Of a stretch of 64,000 nt of DNA, positions 47,462-55,921 are shown one piece after another. A model generated the notes under the pieces. It searched no databases. It was given only the letters and a program-made list of their open reading frames with translations, and had not been told where the DNA came from. Source of the stretch: Bradyrhizobium sp. 200. GTDB taxonomy: Bacteria > Pseudomonadota > Alphaproteobacteria > Rhizobiales > Xanthobacteraceae. Both the position numbers and the translations under genes were made by a program. The DNA is taken from assembly GCF_023100945.1 (NCBI RefSeq), contig NZ_CP064689.1, positions 8,166,001 through 8,230,000 on the forward strand, in the 5' to 3' direction. Numbering within the stretch: position 1 is the first letter of the stretch; every line of letters starts with the position of its first letter.

Positions 47462-48960
47462 TGGAAACTTTCGCCGCGCTCGCGCATGGCATGGCTGTCG
47501 CCGTGCAGCCGATGAATCTGCTCTACGCGCTGGTCGGCGTGTTCCTCGGCACAGCCGTGGGCGTGCTGCCCGGCATCGGCCCGGCGCTCACGGTCGCGCT
47601 GCTGCTGCCGGTGACCTACAAGCTCGATCCCGGCGGCTCGCTGATCATGTTCGCCGGAATCTATTACGGCGGCATGTATGGCGGATCGACCACCGCCATC
47701 CTCATCAACACGCCCGGTGAGAGCGCGTCGATGGCGACCGCGCTCGAAGGCAACAAGATGGCCAAGGCCGGCCGCGGCGGGCCGGCGCTGGCAACCGCTG
47801 CGATTGGCTCGTTCGTCGCGGGCACCATCGCCACCATCGGCCTTGCCTTTCTGGCGCCGTGGCTGGTCGATTTCGCGGTGCGCTTCGGGCCTGAGGATTA
47901 TTTCGCGCTGATGTGCGTCGCCTTTGTCACGGTATCGGCGACCTTCGGAGATTCGCCGATCCGCGGACTGACCAGCCTGTTCATCGGGCTGACGCTCGGG
48001 CTGATCGGTATCGACAAGCTCACCGGACAGGCCCGGCTCGCGTTCGGCATTCCCGAACTGCTCGACGGCGTCGAGGTGACGACGCTGGCGGTCGGCCTGT
48101 TCGCCGTCGGCGAAGCGCTCTACGTCGCCTCGCGCCGCCATCACGCCGAGGAGAAGATCGAGCCGGTGCGCGGCTCGTTGTGGATGACGAAACTGGACTG
48201 GAAGCGGTCGTGGAAACCGTGGCTGCGCGGGACGATGTTCGGCTTTCCGATCGGCGCACTGCCGGCCGGCGGCGCGGAAATTCCAACATTCCTGTCCTAC
48301 TCGACCGAGAAGCGGCTGACGAAACATCCGGAGGAATTCGGCAAGGGCGCCATCGAAGGCGTCGCCGGGCCGGAAGCCGCCAACAACGCCTCCGCGGCCG
48401 GTACGCTCGTGCCGTTGCTGACGCTGGGCCTTCCGACCTCGGCCACGGCTGCGATGATGCTGGCCGGCTTTCAGCAATACGGCCTGAACCCCGGACCGCT
48501 GCTGTTTGCCGAGCGGCCAGACCTGGTCTGGGGCCTGATCGCCAGCCTCTTCATCGCCAATGTCATGCTGCTGGTTCTCAACCTGCCGCTGGTCGGCCTG
48601 TGGGTGAAGCTGCTCGCGATCCCGCAGCCGTGGCTCTACGCCGGCATTCTCGTGTTCGCGACCATGGGCACGATTGCGGCAAAGCCATCGGTCGTCGAGC
48701 TGTCGATGCTGGCAGGCTTCGGCGTGCTGGGCTTCCTGATGCGCCGGTTCGATTTTCCGATCGCGCCCGTCGTCGTCGGTCTCATCTTAGGGCCCATCGC
48801 CGAAAGCCAGTTGCGCCGGGCGCTCGCCATCAGTTTGGGCGATCCGCTGGTGCTGCTGCAGAGCCCGATGTCCGCCACGCTGCTCGGCATTGCGCTGATC
48901 GCGCTGGTGGCGCCGTTCGTGCTGAAGGGACTCGACCGGTTCAGGGCGAGCGAGGATTAG
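47461..48960 (+). CDS. Tripartite tricarboxylate transporter large permease (TctA-like)
   Basis: 499 residues, about ten to twelve helices. Signature blocks [19 protein letters not shown] and [21 protein letters not shown], and [24 protein letters not shown], fit TctA. It starts at ATG 47461, overlapping the tctB stop by one base. Substrate probably a di- or tricarboxylate. Confidence 0.92.
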   Translation: METFAALAHGMAVAVQPMNLLYALVGVFLGTAVGVLPGIGPALTVALLLPVTYKLDPGGSLIMFAGIYYGGMYGGSTTAILINTPGESASMATALEGNKMAKAGRGGPALATAAIGSFVAGTIATIGLAFLAPWLVDFAVRFGPEDYFALMCVAFVTVSATFGDSPIRGLTSLFIGLTLGLIGIDKLTGQARLAFGIPELLDGVEVTTLAVGLFAVGEALYVASRRHHAEEKIEPVRGSLWMTKLDWKRSWKPWLRGTMFGFPIGALPAGGAEIPTFLSYSTEKRLTKHPEEFGKGAIEGVAGPEAANNASAAGTLVPLLTLGLPTSATAAMMLAGFQQYGLNPGPLLFAERPDLVWGLIASLFIANVMLLVLNLPLVGLWVKLLAIPQPWLYAGILVFATMGTIAAKPSVVELSMLAGFGVLGFLMRRFDFPIAPVVVGLILGPIAESQLRRALAISLGDPLVLLQSPMSATLLGIALIALVAPFVLKGLDRFRASED

Positions 48961-49061
48961 GCGATCGGGGAGTCGATCCGATAGAATTTTAGCGATTGCG
49001 TTGAAGGGAATTTGATCGGTGGCGTGATAAACCTTCGGTTGCAAAACCGGAGTTGAAGATC

Positions 49062-50216
49062 GTGTACCGTCGTAATGCCCTCGTCGTCGCATGGATCCTT
49101 GGCACGATGTCGTCAGCATCAGCTGTCGAATGCACCATGGGTCAAGTTGCGATCGATTCGGCGTCGGTCATCACGCCCTGCGGTGAACTGCTCGCCGCGC
49201 ACAATTTGTCGGATCGCGACCGCGCACAGGCGCATTTCGTCCGCGGGCGCGGCTATCACCGCACGCAGCGTCTCAATGAGGCAGCCGAAGATTACCGCGC
49301 GGCCTTTGCGCTCGATCCGAAGAACGAGGAAGTCCTCGTCTCGTGGTCGAATGTCGATGTGCGCTTGCGGCGCATGGATGATTACAAGAGGCGGGTCGAG
49401 CAGGCTTACGCGCTTAATCCGCGGAATGCGCGCGTGCTCAGGGCGGTCGGAGCGCTGCTGTCGGACATCGGAGAGAGCGACAAGGCGTTTGAGTTCTACA
49501 GCAAGGCAATCGAGGTCGATCCGACCGAGGGCTTCGCACTCTATTTCCGCGCGCGCGAAAATCGTTTCAAGCGCCGATTCGCCGAGGCGATCGCGGACGC
49601 GAGCGCCCTCCTTGCCATTCCGCCGGCCAGGCTCAACGACGGTCACGGCTTTCTCGACGCGGACGGGATCGTTCGCGATTTTCGCGTCAAGGCGCTGCTT
49701 GAGCGCGCCTATAGCTACGAAGATTCCGGCCGGCTCGATCTTGCCGAAAGGGAATACGACGCGGCAGTCGATGCCGGGCGTTCGGCGCCTGCGCTCGCCG
49801 CGCGGGCGCATTTCCTCGGCTTCTACGTCCAGCGCAAGGACGACGCGCTGCGCGACCTCACCGAGGCGGTGCGGAAGGAGCCGCGGAACTACAAGACTCT
49901 CTACGCACTCGGCGTTTCACTGGCGGGATTCAGGCGCTTTGAGGAGGCTTTCGCGGCCTTCGATGCCGCCGTGACGGCGCGCCCGGATTACGCGACCGGC
50001 CTGATCATGCGAGCACGCATGCACCGTCAGTTCGGGCGCACCGATGCGGCTGTTCGCGACCTGAAAATGGCAGTCTCGCTGGATCAAGGAGAATTGAACG
50101 AGTTGATGCAAGCGCTACGTCACGCCGGCTACTGGAGCGAGCCGGGAGTGCCGAGCCGACAAACACGGGACCTCGATGACGCCATGCGTGCCTGCATGAT
50201 CGATCCCCAATGCTAG
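49062..50216 (+). CDS. Secreted TPR protein (first gene of TPR operon)
   Basis: 384 residues. Start GTG at 49062 is chosen because ccggag is 9 bases upstream; a TTG at 49053 is too close to that signal. Signal peptide MYRRNALVVAWILGTMSSASA, then at least five TPR-like helix pairs (e.g. FVRGRGYHRTQRLNEAAEDY, FEFYSKAIEVDPTEGFALYF). The C-terminal tail (RQTRDLDDAMRACMIDPQC) ends in a C-x5-x-C pattern shared with the gene at 50476. Exported scaffold or chaperone-like role inferred. Confidence 0.8.
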   Translation: MYRRNALVVAWILGTMSSASAVECTMGQVAIDSASVITPCGELLAAHNLSDRDRAQAHFVRGRGYHRTQRLNEAAEDYRAAFALDPKNEEVLVSWSNVDVRLRRMDDYKRRVEQAYALNPRNARVLRAVGALLSDIGESDKAFEFYSKAIEVDPTEGFALYFRARENRFKRRFAEAIADASALLAIPPARLNDGHGFLDADGIVRDFRVKALLERAYSYEDSGRLDLAEREYDAAVDAGRSAPALAARAHFLGFYVQRKDDALRDLTEAVRKEPRNYKTLYALGVSLAGFRRFEEAFAAFDAAVTARPDYATGLIMRARMHRQFGRTDAAVRDLKMAVSLDQGELNELMQALRHAGYWSEPGVPSRQTRDLDDAMRACMIDPQC

Positions 50217-50227
50217 CCGAGGACAGG

Positions 50228-50479
50228 ATGCAAAACAGAGCCGTATTCGTCGTTGCCTTCCTTCTTTTTTCCAACGCCGCCGCGCGCGCGGAGAGCCGGT
50301 CGGCCTGCCAATCCATGCCGCGGCAACACGCGAGTTCGTGCAGCACGGCGGTTTTCGCCGGCACGCTGCGTAGCGCGGAGCCGTTCGCGCAGGCACGCGG
50401 CCTGTGCCGACGGAGGGCACCTCTCTGCACCGGCGCGACCAACTACTCCATTTGGCAACAGTGGGCATCGAACCAATGA
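50228..50479 (+). CDS. Small secreted cysteine-rich protein (second gene of TPR operon)
   Basis: 83 residues with a signal peptide (MQNRAVFVVAFLLFSNAAAR to AES) and five cysteines in the mature part (ACQSMPRQHASSCS, LCRRRAPLC). It has ribosome signal aggac at 50219-50225 and its stop (TGA) lies inside ATGA of the next gene. Unrecognised family; presumably works with the neighbouring TPR proteins. Confidence 0.6.
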   Translation: MQNRAVFVVAFLLFSNAAARAESRSACQSMPRQHASSCSTAVFAGTLRSAEPFAQARGLCRRRAPLCTGATNYSIWQQWASNQ

Positions 50480-51555
50480 TCGGTCGCCTGGCGCTCGCTG
50501 CGTTCGCGCTCGCGCTTGCCTCGCCCGCCTTGGCAAGGGACCCCATAGGCACGGCCGGCTCGTTCCGTTCGATCGGGTGGGCGCAATGCCGGGCGCCGTA
50601 CGATCAATGGAAGCAAGGCGCGTGCGACCCCGCGCCAGTCGATGCCACACCGCCGGGCTCGTCGCTCGCGCGCGCTCATATCGAGCGGTCGATTGCCTTG
50701 CTTGCGCAGACGCGCACGGAGGAAGCGCTCAAGGCGGCAAATGCGGCAGTAGCTGTCGATCCAACGAACGTTTCGTCACTGACATTTCGCGGGCGACTGC
50801 TCTCAACGCTGCTGAAGCTCGATGCGGCCGAACGCGACCTCAATGCCGCCCTGATGATCGAGCCGACCAATGCGGTGCTGCTTGCCTCGCGCGCGGAGGT
50901 GCTCCTCAACGCTGGTAAGGCGCTCGATGCGCTCGCGGACATTACGACGGCGATCGCGCAGCGGCCGGACGACACCGACATGCTGTCGATCAAGGCGCGC
51001 ATCCACATGAGCGGCGGTCAACTCGATCTCGCGGTGCGTGACCTCGAACATGCGGTTTCGCTCGACCCTAGTGATCGCCGCACGCGGCTAATGAAGGCGC
51101 AGGCGCAGTTTCGCCTCGGACAATTCAAGGGCGCAGTCGATGACGCGACGCAGACGCTCGCAATTTCGGCGAGCGATCCCATGGCGCGTGAAACACGGGC
51201 GCTCGCGCTGATCGCCCTCGATCGGCCGACGGAGGCGATCGAGGACCTGAATGTGCTGCTCGGCGCGCCCGGCCAGCCGACGACCGCGGTCGCCTTGCGC
51301 CACAATCGCGAGATTCTGTTCCAGCGCGCGCGGCTGCTGGCGCAACTCGGCAAACGCGAGGATTCCAACCGCGACATCGAGGCGCTGTTGCTCTCGGGCG
51401 GCAAGCAGGCAATCCTGCGTGTGCAACTCTACCTGCGCCGCAACGGCTTCCCGGACGTGCGCATCGACGGCGAGCGCGACACTGACTTCGACAGCACGCT
51501 CCGGAACTGCGTGCTCGACCACGCGTGCGGTCGCGGCATCACGCGGCACATTTGA
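50476..51555 (+). CDS. Secreted TPR protein (third gene of TPR operon)
   Basis: 359 residues from ATG 50476 (ATGA overlap). Signal peptide MIGRLALAAFALALASPALAR, then QCRAPYDQWKQGACDPAP, then TPR-like helices (LKAANAAVAVDPTNVSSLTF, LNAALMIEPTNAVLLASRAE, LADITTAIAQRPDDTDML). The C-terminal tail (DTDFDSTLRNCVLDHAC) repeats the spacing of the first gene of this operon. Translational coupling to the small cysteine-rich gene is evident. Confidence 0.8.
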   Translation: MIGRLALAAFALALASPALARDPIGTAGSFRSIGWAQCRAPYDQWKQGACDPAPVDATPPGSSLARAHIERSIALLAQTRTEEALKAANAAVAVDPTNVSSLTFRGRLLSTLLKLDAAERDLNAALMIEPTNAVLLASRAEVLLNAGKALDALADITTAIAQRPDDTDMLSIKARIHMSGGQLDLAVRDLEHAVSLDPSDRRTRLMKAQAQFRLGQFKGAVDDATQTLAISASDPMARETRALALIALDRPTEAIEDLNVLLGAPGQPTTAVALRHNREILFQRARLLAQLGKREDSNRDIEALLLSGGKQAILRVQLYLRRNGFPDVRIDGERDTDFDSTLRNCVLDHACGRGITRHI

Positions 51556-51831
51556 GCGTCCCGCGTCGATCGAGCCGCATTCATCTGTGAAATCGCCCGC
51601 AGATGTCCGAAGGCGCATTCAGGCGGGGGAGCCGGCTAAGGGTCGATCGCATCGATTGCCGATAGCTACGATGCTGTCCGGCCCATTTCGGACCTGTCAG
51701 TAGCCCTTCTGCCGGGGATGGATCCCGTCAGAAAATCACGATCGGCACAATTCTTGCTCGAATCCAGTCTGTCTGAATACATCCGCCTGCGGATCGCCTG
51801 TTTCCTGGGCATTTTTTGGATTTGAATCATT

Positions 51832-52659
51832 ATGCGCTGCCTCGTCGTTGCCGACTTGCATTATTCATTGCCGCAGTTCGACTGGCTGCTCGCGGCCGCG
51901 CCTGAGTTCGACGTCGTTATTTTCGCCGGCGACGCGCTCGATATCGGGTCGTTCGTCGATTTCCGCGCGCAGATTCTGGTGGTGAAAAAATACCTGTCGC
52001 TGCTGTCGGGCATGACGCGGGTCATTCTCTGCTCGGGCAATCACGATCTCGACGAACGCAGCGCAGAAGGCGAAAAGATCGCGCGCTGGATCGGCGATAT
52101 CAGAGAACTCGGCATCGCCTGCGATGGCGACAGCCTCACCATCGGCGACGTCAGCTTCACCGTATGTCCGTGGTGGGACGGGCCGCTGGTGAAGGGCCGT
52201 CTCGAATCCCAGCTTCGCGACGCCGCGCTCGAGCGGGCGCAGCGCTGGATCTGGGTGCATCATGCGCCGCCGGCGAATTCGCCGACGAGCTGGGGCGGCA
52301 AGCGGTTCTTCGGCGACGTCGAACTGGTGCAATGGATCGCGCAGTATCAGCCGTCAATGGTGATCTCGGGCCACGTGCATCAGTCGCCTTTCATTCCCGA
52401 CGGCTCGTGGTTCGACCGGCTCGGCACGACCTGGGTATTCAACACCGGCCTGCAGCACGGCCGTCCGCCGGTCTGCATCGTGCTCGATCTCGATGAGGGC
52501 TCAGCGTTCTGGCTTGCGGCCGGCGAAGCGCAGCGCATCGACCTGCGCGCGCCGTTGCGGCGTCCGGCGGCGGAAATCGAGAACCCGCCGCCCTGGCTCA
52601 TATCCTTGGGTCGGATTGCCGATCCGAGCCTGGCGAGACCTGCGTCGGCGGCAGGTTGA
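51832..52659 (+). CDS. Calcineurin-like metallophosphoesterase
   Basis: 275 residues. Metal-binding motifs in order: VADLHYS (Asp8, His10), FAGDALD, CSGNHD, WVHHAPP, SGHVHQSPF. Substrate unknown. Its 3' end overlaps the opposite-strand cNMP gene by 62 bp. The last about 20 residues are rich in Ala/Pro and may not be needed. Confidence 0.9.
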   Translation: MRCLVVADLHYSLPQFDWLLAAAPEFDVVIFAGDALDIGSFVDFRAQILVVKKYLSLLSGMTRVILCSGNHDLDERSAEGEKIARWIGDIRELGIACDGDSLTIGDVSFTVCPWWDGPLVKGRLESQLRDAALERAQRWIWVHHAPPANSPTSWGGKRFFGDVELVQWIAQYQPSMVISGHVHQSPFIPDGSWFDRLGTTWVFNTGLQHGRPPVCIVLDLDEGSAFWLAAGEAQRIDLRAPLRRPAAEIENPPPWLISLGRIADPSLARPASAAG

Positions 52660-53083
52660 TCATGCTCTGCAGCAGTTCGCCGACCATCGACAGATGGTTA
52701 CCCTGACCGGCATATTGATGCATCAGGTCGGCCAGATAGGTGTTGGCGACGTTGAGGCGCTGCGCCAGCAGGCGCGCGATCAACAGCGCCACCGCCGGCT
52801 GGTCGCGCAGGAAAGCCGCGGCATCATCGAACTCGTAGACGACTGAATCGGCGGCGGCGCGCACGGTCGCGGTGTGGGGCTGATCGAGCAGCACCGACAT
52901 TTCGCCCAGCATCGCCCCCGGCTCGGTCAGGACGGCGACGACGCTGTCGCCCTTGATGACCTCCAGCCGCCCTTCGAGCAGCACGAACAGATGCCCGGTC
53001 TTGCTGCCCTCATGGAGCACGAGCGTGCCCGCCGGCACGGCCCGCTGAATTCCGCCGGTGCAATAATCCAGAACAGCCCGCAT
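52598..53083 (-). CDS. Cyclic nucleotide-binding domain protein without a DNA-binding domain
   Basis: 161 residues from ATG 53083 (ggag 8 bases upstream; a TTG further up, 53107, and ATGs nearer ggag are less likely). The cNMP-binding fold carries GHLFVLLEGRLEVIKGD, MLGEMSVLLDQPHTATVRAA (PBC-like E-x-x-L-x-x-x-x-x-x-A-T). There is no HTH; a helical tail follows. It may regulate by contact, or sense cNMP in other ways. Overlaps the phosphoesterase gene by 62 bp at the 3' ends. Confidence 0.85.
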   Translation of the reverse strand: MRAVLDYCTGGIQRAVPAGTLVLHEGSKTGHLFVLLEGRLEVIKGDSVVAVLTEPGAMLGEMSVLLDQPHTATVRAAADSVVYEFDDAAAFLRDQPAVALLIARLLAQRLNVANTYLADLMHQYAGQGNHLSMVGELLQSMINLPPTQVSPGSDRQSDPRI

Positions 53084-53218
53084 TCGCATCATCTCCGTTG
53101 CAGCCAAGACTAGGCACTGATGATATCAAGGTCGAACGGATAACATGCGCTTCGCTGCTCAAAATGTCAGCACGAAAGGTCCGGCACCGGCACGCGCTGG
53201 TGCGGCTTAACAATGACA

Positions 53219-53536
53219 TCAGATCTTTTCGAGCATGGCGGCCTTCAGCCTGGCAATGCGCGCTTCATCACGTTTGTAGAACGTCCACTGCTTGACGCGC
53301 TTGGCGCTCACCAGTCCGGCTTGCGACAATATCTTCAGATGCTCGCTCACGGTGGGCTGGCTGACGCCGAGCTTCTCGGCGATCAACACGCCGCAGACCC
53401 CGTCCTTGACAAGGTCGCCGTCGACCTGCGGACGAAAATGCGCCCGGGGGCGTTTCAGCCATTCCAGGATCAACAGCCGCCGATCGCTGGCAAGCGCGCG
53501 AAAAGCAGACTCGACGTCATCCTCGAAAGAAGCCAT
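53219..53536 (-). CDS. ArsR-family transcriptional regulator
   Basis: 105 residues with winged HTH (GVLIAEKLGVSQPTVSEHLKILSQAGLVSAKRVKQWTFYKR). One cysteine in GVCGVL. No metal-sensor cysteine pairs. It is divergent from the dehydratase gene at 53623; the space between holds an AT-rich palindrome (53541-53561), so it may control one or both. Confidence 0.88.
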   Translation of the reverse strand: MASFEDDVESAFRALASDRRLLILEWLKRPRAHFRPQVDGDLVKDGVCGVLIAEKLGVSQPTVSEHLKILSQAGLVSAKRVKQWTFYKRDEARIARLKAAMLEKI

Positions 53537-53540
53537 ATTG

Positions 53541-53561
53541 CTAATTAGCTAAATGACTAAT
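53541..53561. promoter_or_regulatory. AT-rich palindrome, probable operator of the ArsR gene
   Basis: ctaattag (53541-53548) is a perfect 8-bp palindrome overlapped by attag ... ctaat (53544-53561). Immediately upstream of the ArsR start, in a strongly AT-biased stretch unlike the GC-rich genome. Confidence 0.55.
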
Positions 53562-53622
53562 TCATGTCAATCAGGCCTTGATCGATGAAGCCTGATCGAT
53601 GAAGCCTTGGGAGCGCCTTGCA

Positions 53623-54579
53623 ATGGATGCGTCAGCAGATGCCGTGACTTCGGAAACGATCGCGCAATGCGAGAGGCTCATTCGGCCCTTCATCCGGCGA
53701 ACGCCGGTCGCCGAGGTCGATGGCGCCGAGTTTGCCCTTTCCGGCCATACGCTGACGCTCAAGCTGGAGCTCCTTCAGCACTCCGGCTCGTTCAAGGCGC
53801 GCGGCGCTTTCGCCAATCTTTTGACGCGTGACGTACCGAAGGCCGGCGTGGTGGCGGCGTTCGGCGGCAACCACGGCGCGGCCGTCGCCTATGCGGCGAT
53901 GAAGCTTGGCAAGCCGGCCAAGATTTTCGTTCCGAGCATTTCTTCGCCGGCGAAGCTGCAGCGCATCCGCGACTATGGCGCCGACCTCGCGATCGAGGGC
54001 GACCGCTATGCCGATGCGCTCGCGGCCAGCGAGATCTGGGCGCGGCAAACCGGCGCTCTGCCGGTGCCGGCCTTCGATCAGAAGGAAACCATCGTGGGAC
54101 AGGGAACGCTCGGCCTCGAGCTCGCCGGCCAGGCGCCGGATATCGACACGCTGCTCGTATCGGTGGGCGGCGGCGGACTGATCGCAGGTATCGCCGCCTG
54201 GTACGCCGGCCGCATCAAGGTGATTGGCGTGGAGCCGCTTGCATCGCCAACGCTGACCAAAGCCTTTGAAGCCGGCGGTCCGGTCGATGCGGAGGCCGGC
54301 GGTCTGGCGGCGGATTCCCTTGCGCCGCGGCGCGTCGGCGAACAGGTCTTTCCGATCGTGCAAAAATACGCGCGGCAAACCGTGCTGGTTTCCGACGCCG
54401 CGATCGCCGAAGCGCAGGCCACGCTGTGGCGCGCCTTGCGCATCGTGGCAGAACCAGGTGGCGCGGCCGCATTCTCGGCAATCCTGTCGGGTGCCTACAA
54501 GCCGGTCGCGGGCGAGCGCGTTGCCGTCATCATCAGCGGCGGCAACACCGCCGCCGTCAGTTTCGACCTCACCTATTGA
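53623..54579 (+). CDS. PLP-dependent threonine/serine dehydratase-like protein
   Basis: 318 residues from ATG 53623 (gggag upstream; an in-frame ATG at 53599 lies in a 14-bp tandem repeat). Fold type II PLP enzyme: Schiff-base Lys58 in SGSFKARGA, phosphate cradle VSVGGGGLIAGIA, substrate loop AFGGNHGAAVA. Family converts Thr/Ser to 2-oxo acids and ammonia; the specific substrate is not known. No regulatory ACT domain. Confidence 0.88.
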   Translation: MDASADAVTSETIAQCERLIRPFIRRTPVAEVDGAEFALSGHTLTLKLELLQHSGSFKARGAFANLLTRDVPKAGVVAAFGGNHGAAVAYAAMKLGKPAKIFVPSISSPAKLQRIRDYGADLAIEGDRYADALAASEIWARQTGALPVPAFDQKETIVGQGTLGLELAGQAPDIDTLLVSVGGGGLIAGIAAWYAGRIKVIGVEPLASPTLTKAFEAGGPVDAEAGGLAADSLAPRRVGEQVFPIVQKYARQTVLVSDAAIAEAQATLWRALRIVAEPGGAAAFSAILSGAYKPVAGERVAVIISGGNTAAVSFDLTY

Positions 54580-54660
54580 CCGCCGGGAGATGACGCGGCG
54601 GTCTGGCCAAATCTGCTCCGCAGCACTTCGGGGCCGCAAAGCGCCGGTAGCTCTCCTCAC

Positions 54661-54701
54661 TTTGGAATCACTCTAAATCGTGGTGCTGGAATCCTTCTAA
54701 A
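54661..54701. promoter_or_regulatory. Two ICE-like (iron control element) boxes upstream of fbpA
   Basis: tttggaatcactctaaa (54661-54677) and gctggaatccttctaaa (54685-54701), starts 24 bp apart. Compared with the ICE consensus as I recall it (TTTAGAANNNTTCTAAA), they match 12 and 11 of 14 fixed bases. ICE boxes bind Irr in Bradyrhizobium and relatives, regulating iron uptake. The second box ends about 90 bp before the fbpA ATG. Consensus is from memory; the repeats themselves are plainly visible. Confidence 0.6.
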
Positions 54702-54792
54702 TCGACCCATTCGCGACAACCGGTCGCTGACGGCACGACAGCCGCTGCGGTACTGAGATCGGCATCTCCACCAGCTTTGCCGGGCACCTCTC

Positions 54793-55818
54793 ATGATCAA
54801 CTTTCGCGCTACTGCCGCAACCGCAGCGTTGCTTTGTCTTACCGCATTCGGGGCCTCGCCGGCGTCCGCCAACGGCGAGGTCAACGTCTATACCTATCGC
54901 GAAACCAAGCTGATCCAGCCGCTGTTCGACGCCTTCACCAAGGACACCGGCATCAAGGTCAACGTCGTCTCGGCAAGCTCGGGCCTCGAGCAGCGTATGA
55001 AAGCGGAGGGCGCCAACAGCCCCGCCGACGTGCTGCTGACGGTCGACATCGGCCGCATGGACGAAGCCGTGAAGGCCGACGTGACGCAGCCGATCAAGTC
55101 GGCGGTGATCGATGAGATCGTGCCGGCGCAATATCGCGATCCGGATGGACACTGGGCCGGCATCTCGATGCGCGCGCGCGTGATCTACGCCTCGAAGGAC
55201 CGCGTCAAGCAGGACAAGATCACCTATGAAGAGCTCGCCGACCCGAAGTGGAAGGGCAAGATCTGCATCCGCTCCGGCCAGCACATCTACAATAACGGCC
55301 TGTTCGCGGCCTATACCGCCAAGTACGGCGAGGCCAAGGCCGAGGAATGGCTGAAGGGCGTGAAGGCCAATCTGGCGCAAAAGCCCTCGGGCGGCGACCG
55401 CGAAGCCGCGCGCGACGTCGCGGCCGGCAAGTGCGATATCGGCATCGGCAACACCTATTACTGGGCGCTGATGATGAACAACGACCCCGAGAAGAAGCCG
55501 TGGGCCGAAGCCACCAAGGTGATCCTGCCGACCTTTGAAGGCGGCGGCACCCACGTCAATCTCTCCGGCGTGCTGCTGGCCAAGCACGCGCCCAACAAGG
55601 CCAATGGCGTCAAGCTGATCGAGTGGCTCGCCGGCGAAAAGGCGCAACAGATCTACGCCGATTCCAACTACGAATACCCAATTCGATCAGGCGTCGCCGT
55701 CAACCCGACGATTGCAGGCTACGGCAAGCTCACCGCCGATCCGCTCCCGATCGCCAAGATCGCCGCCAATCGCAAGGCAGCCTCGACGCTGGTGGACAAG
55801 GTCGGATTCGATAATTGA
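54793..55818 (+). CDS. fbpA: Ferric iron ABC transporter substrate-binding protein
   Basis: 341 residues with a signal peptide (MINFRATAATAALLCLTAFG to SAN). Mature protein begins EVNVYTYRETKLIQPLFDAF; the adjacent tyrosine pair GIGNTYYWAL is the iron-binding element of FbpA/AfuA proteins. It binds ferric iron in the periplasm and delivers it to the membrane subunit 55922. Probably Irr-regulated (ICE-like boxes). No gene for the ATPase is present in this window. Confidence 0.92.
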   Translation: MINFRATAATAALLCLTAFGASPASANGEVNVYTYRETKLIQPLFDAFTKDTGIKVNVVSASSGLEQRMKAEGANSPADVLLTVDIGRMDEAVKADVTQPIKSAVIDEIVPAQYRDPDGHWAGISMRARVIYASKDRVKQDKITYEELADPKWKGKICIRSGQHIYNNGLFAAYTAKYGEAKAEEWLKGVKANLAQKPSGGDREAARDVAAGKCDIGIGNTYYWALMMNNDPEKKPWAEATKVILPTFEGGGTHVNLSGVLLAKHAPNKANGVKLIEWLAGEKAQQIYADSNYEYPIRSGVAVNPTIAGYGKLTADPLPIAKIAANRKAASTLVDKVGFDN

Positions 55819-55847
55819 TCGCACCAAGTCGCGACAATATTTACGCG

Positions 55848-55882
55848 AATATGCCCTCTCCTCCCCCGGGAGAGGGCATATT
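55848..55882 (+). terminator. Strong hairpin between fbpA and its permease gene
   Basis: aatatgccctctc / gagagggcatatt: 13-bp stem with a 9-nt loop (ctcccccgg), no T run. Placed 30 bp after the binding-protein stop and 40 bp before the permease start; a likely mRNA stabiliser or partial terminator giving more binding protein than permease. Confidence 0.8.
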
Positions 55883-55921
55883 GTTGCGTGGGCTTCTGGC
55901 TTCTTGCCGATGTGAGCCGGC

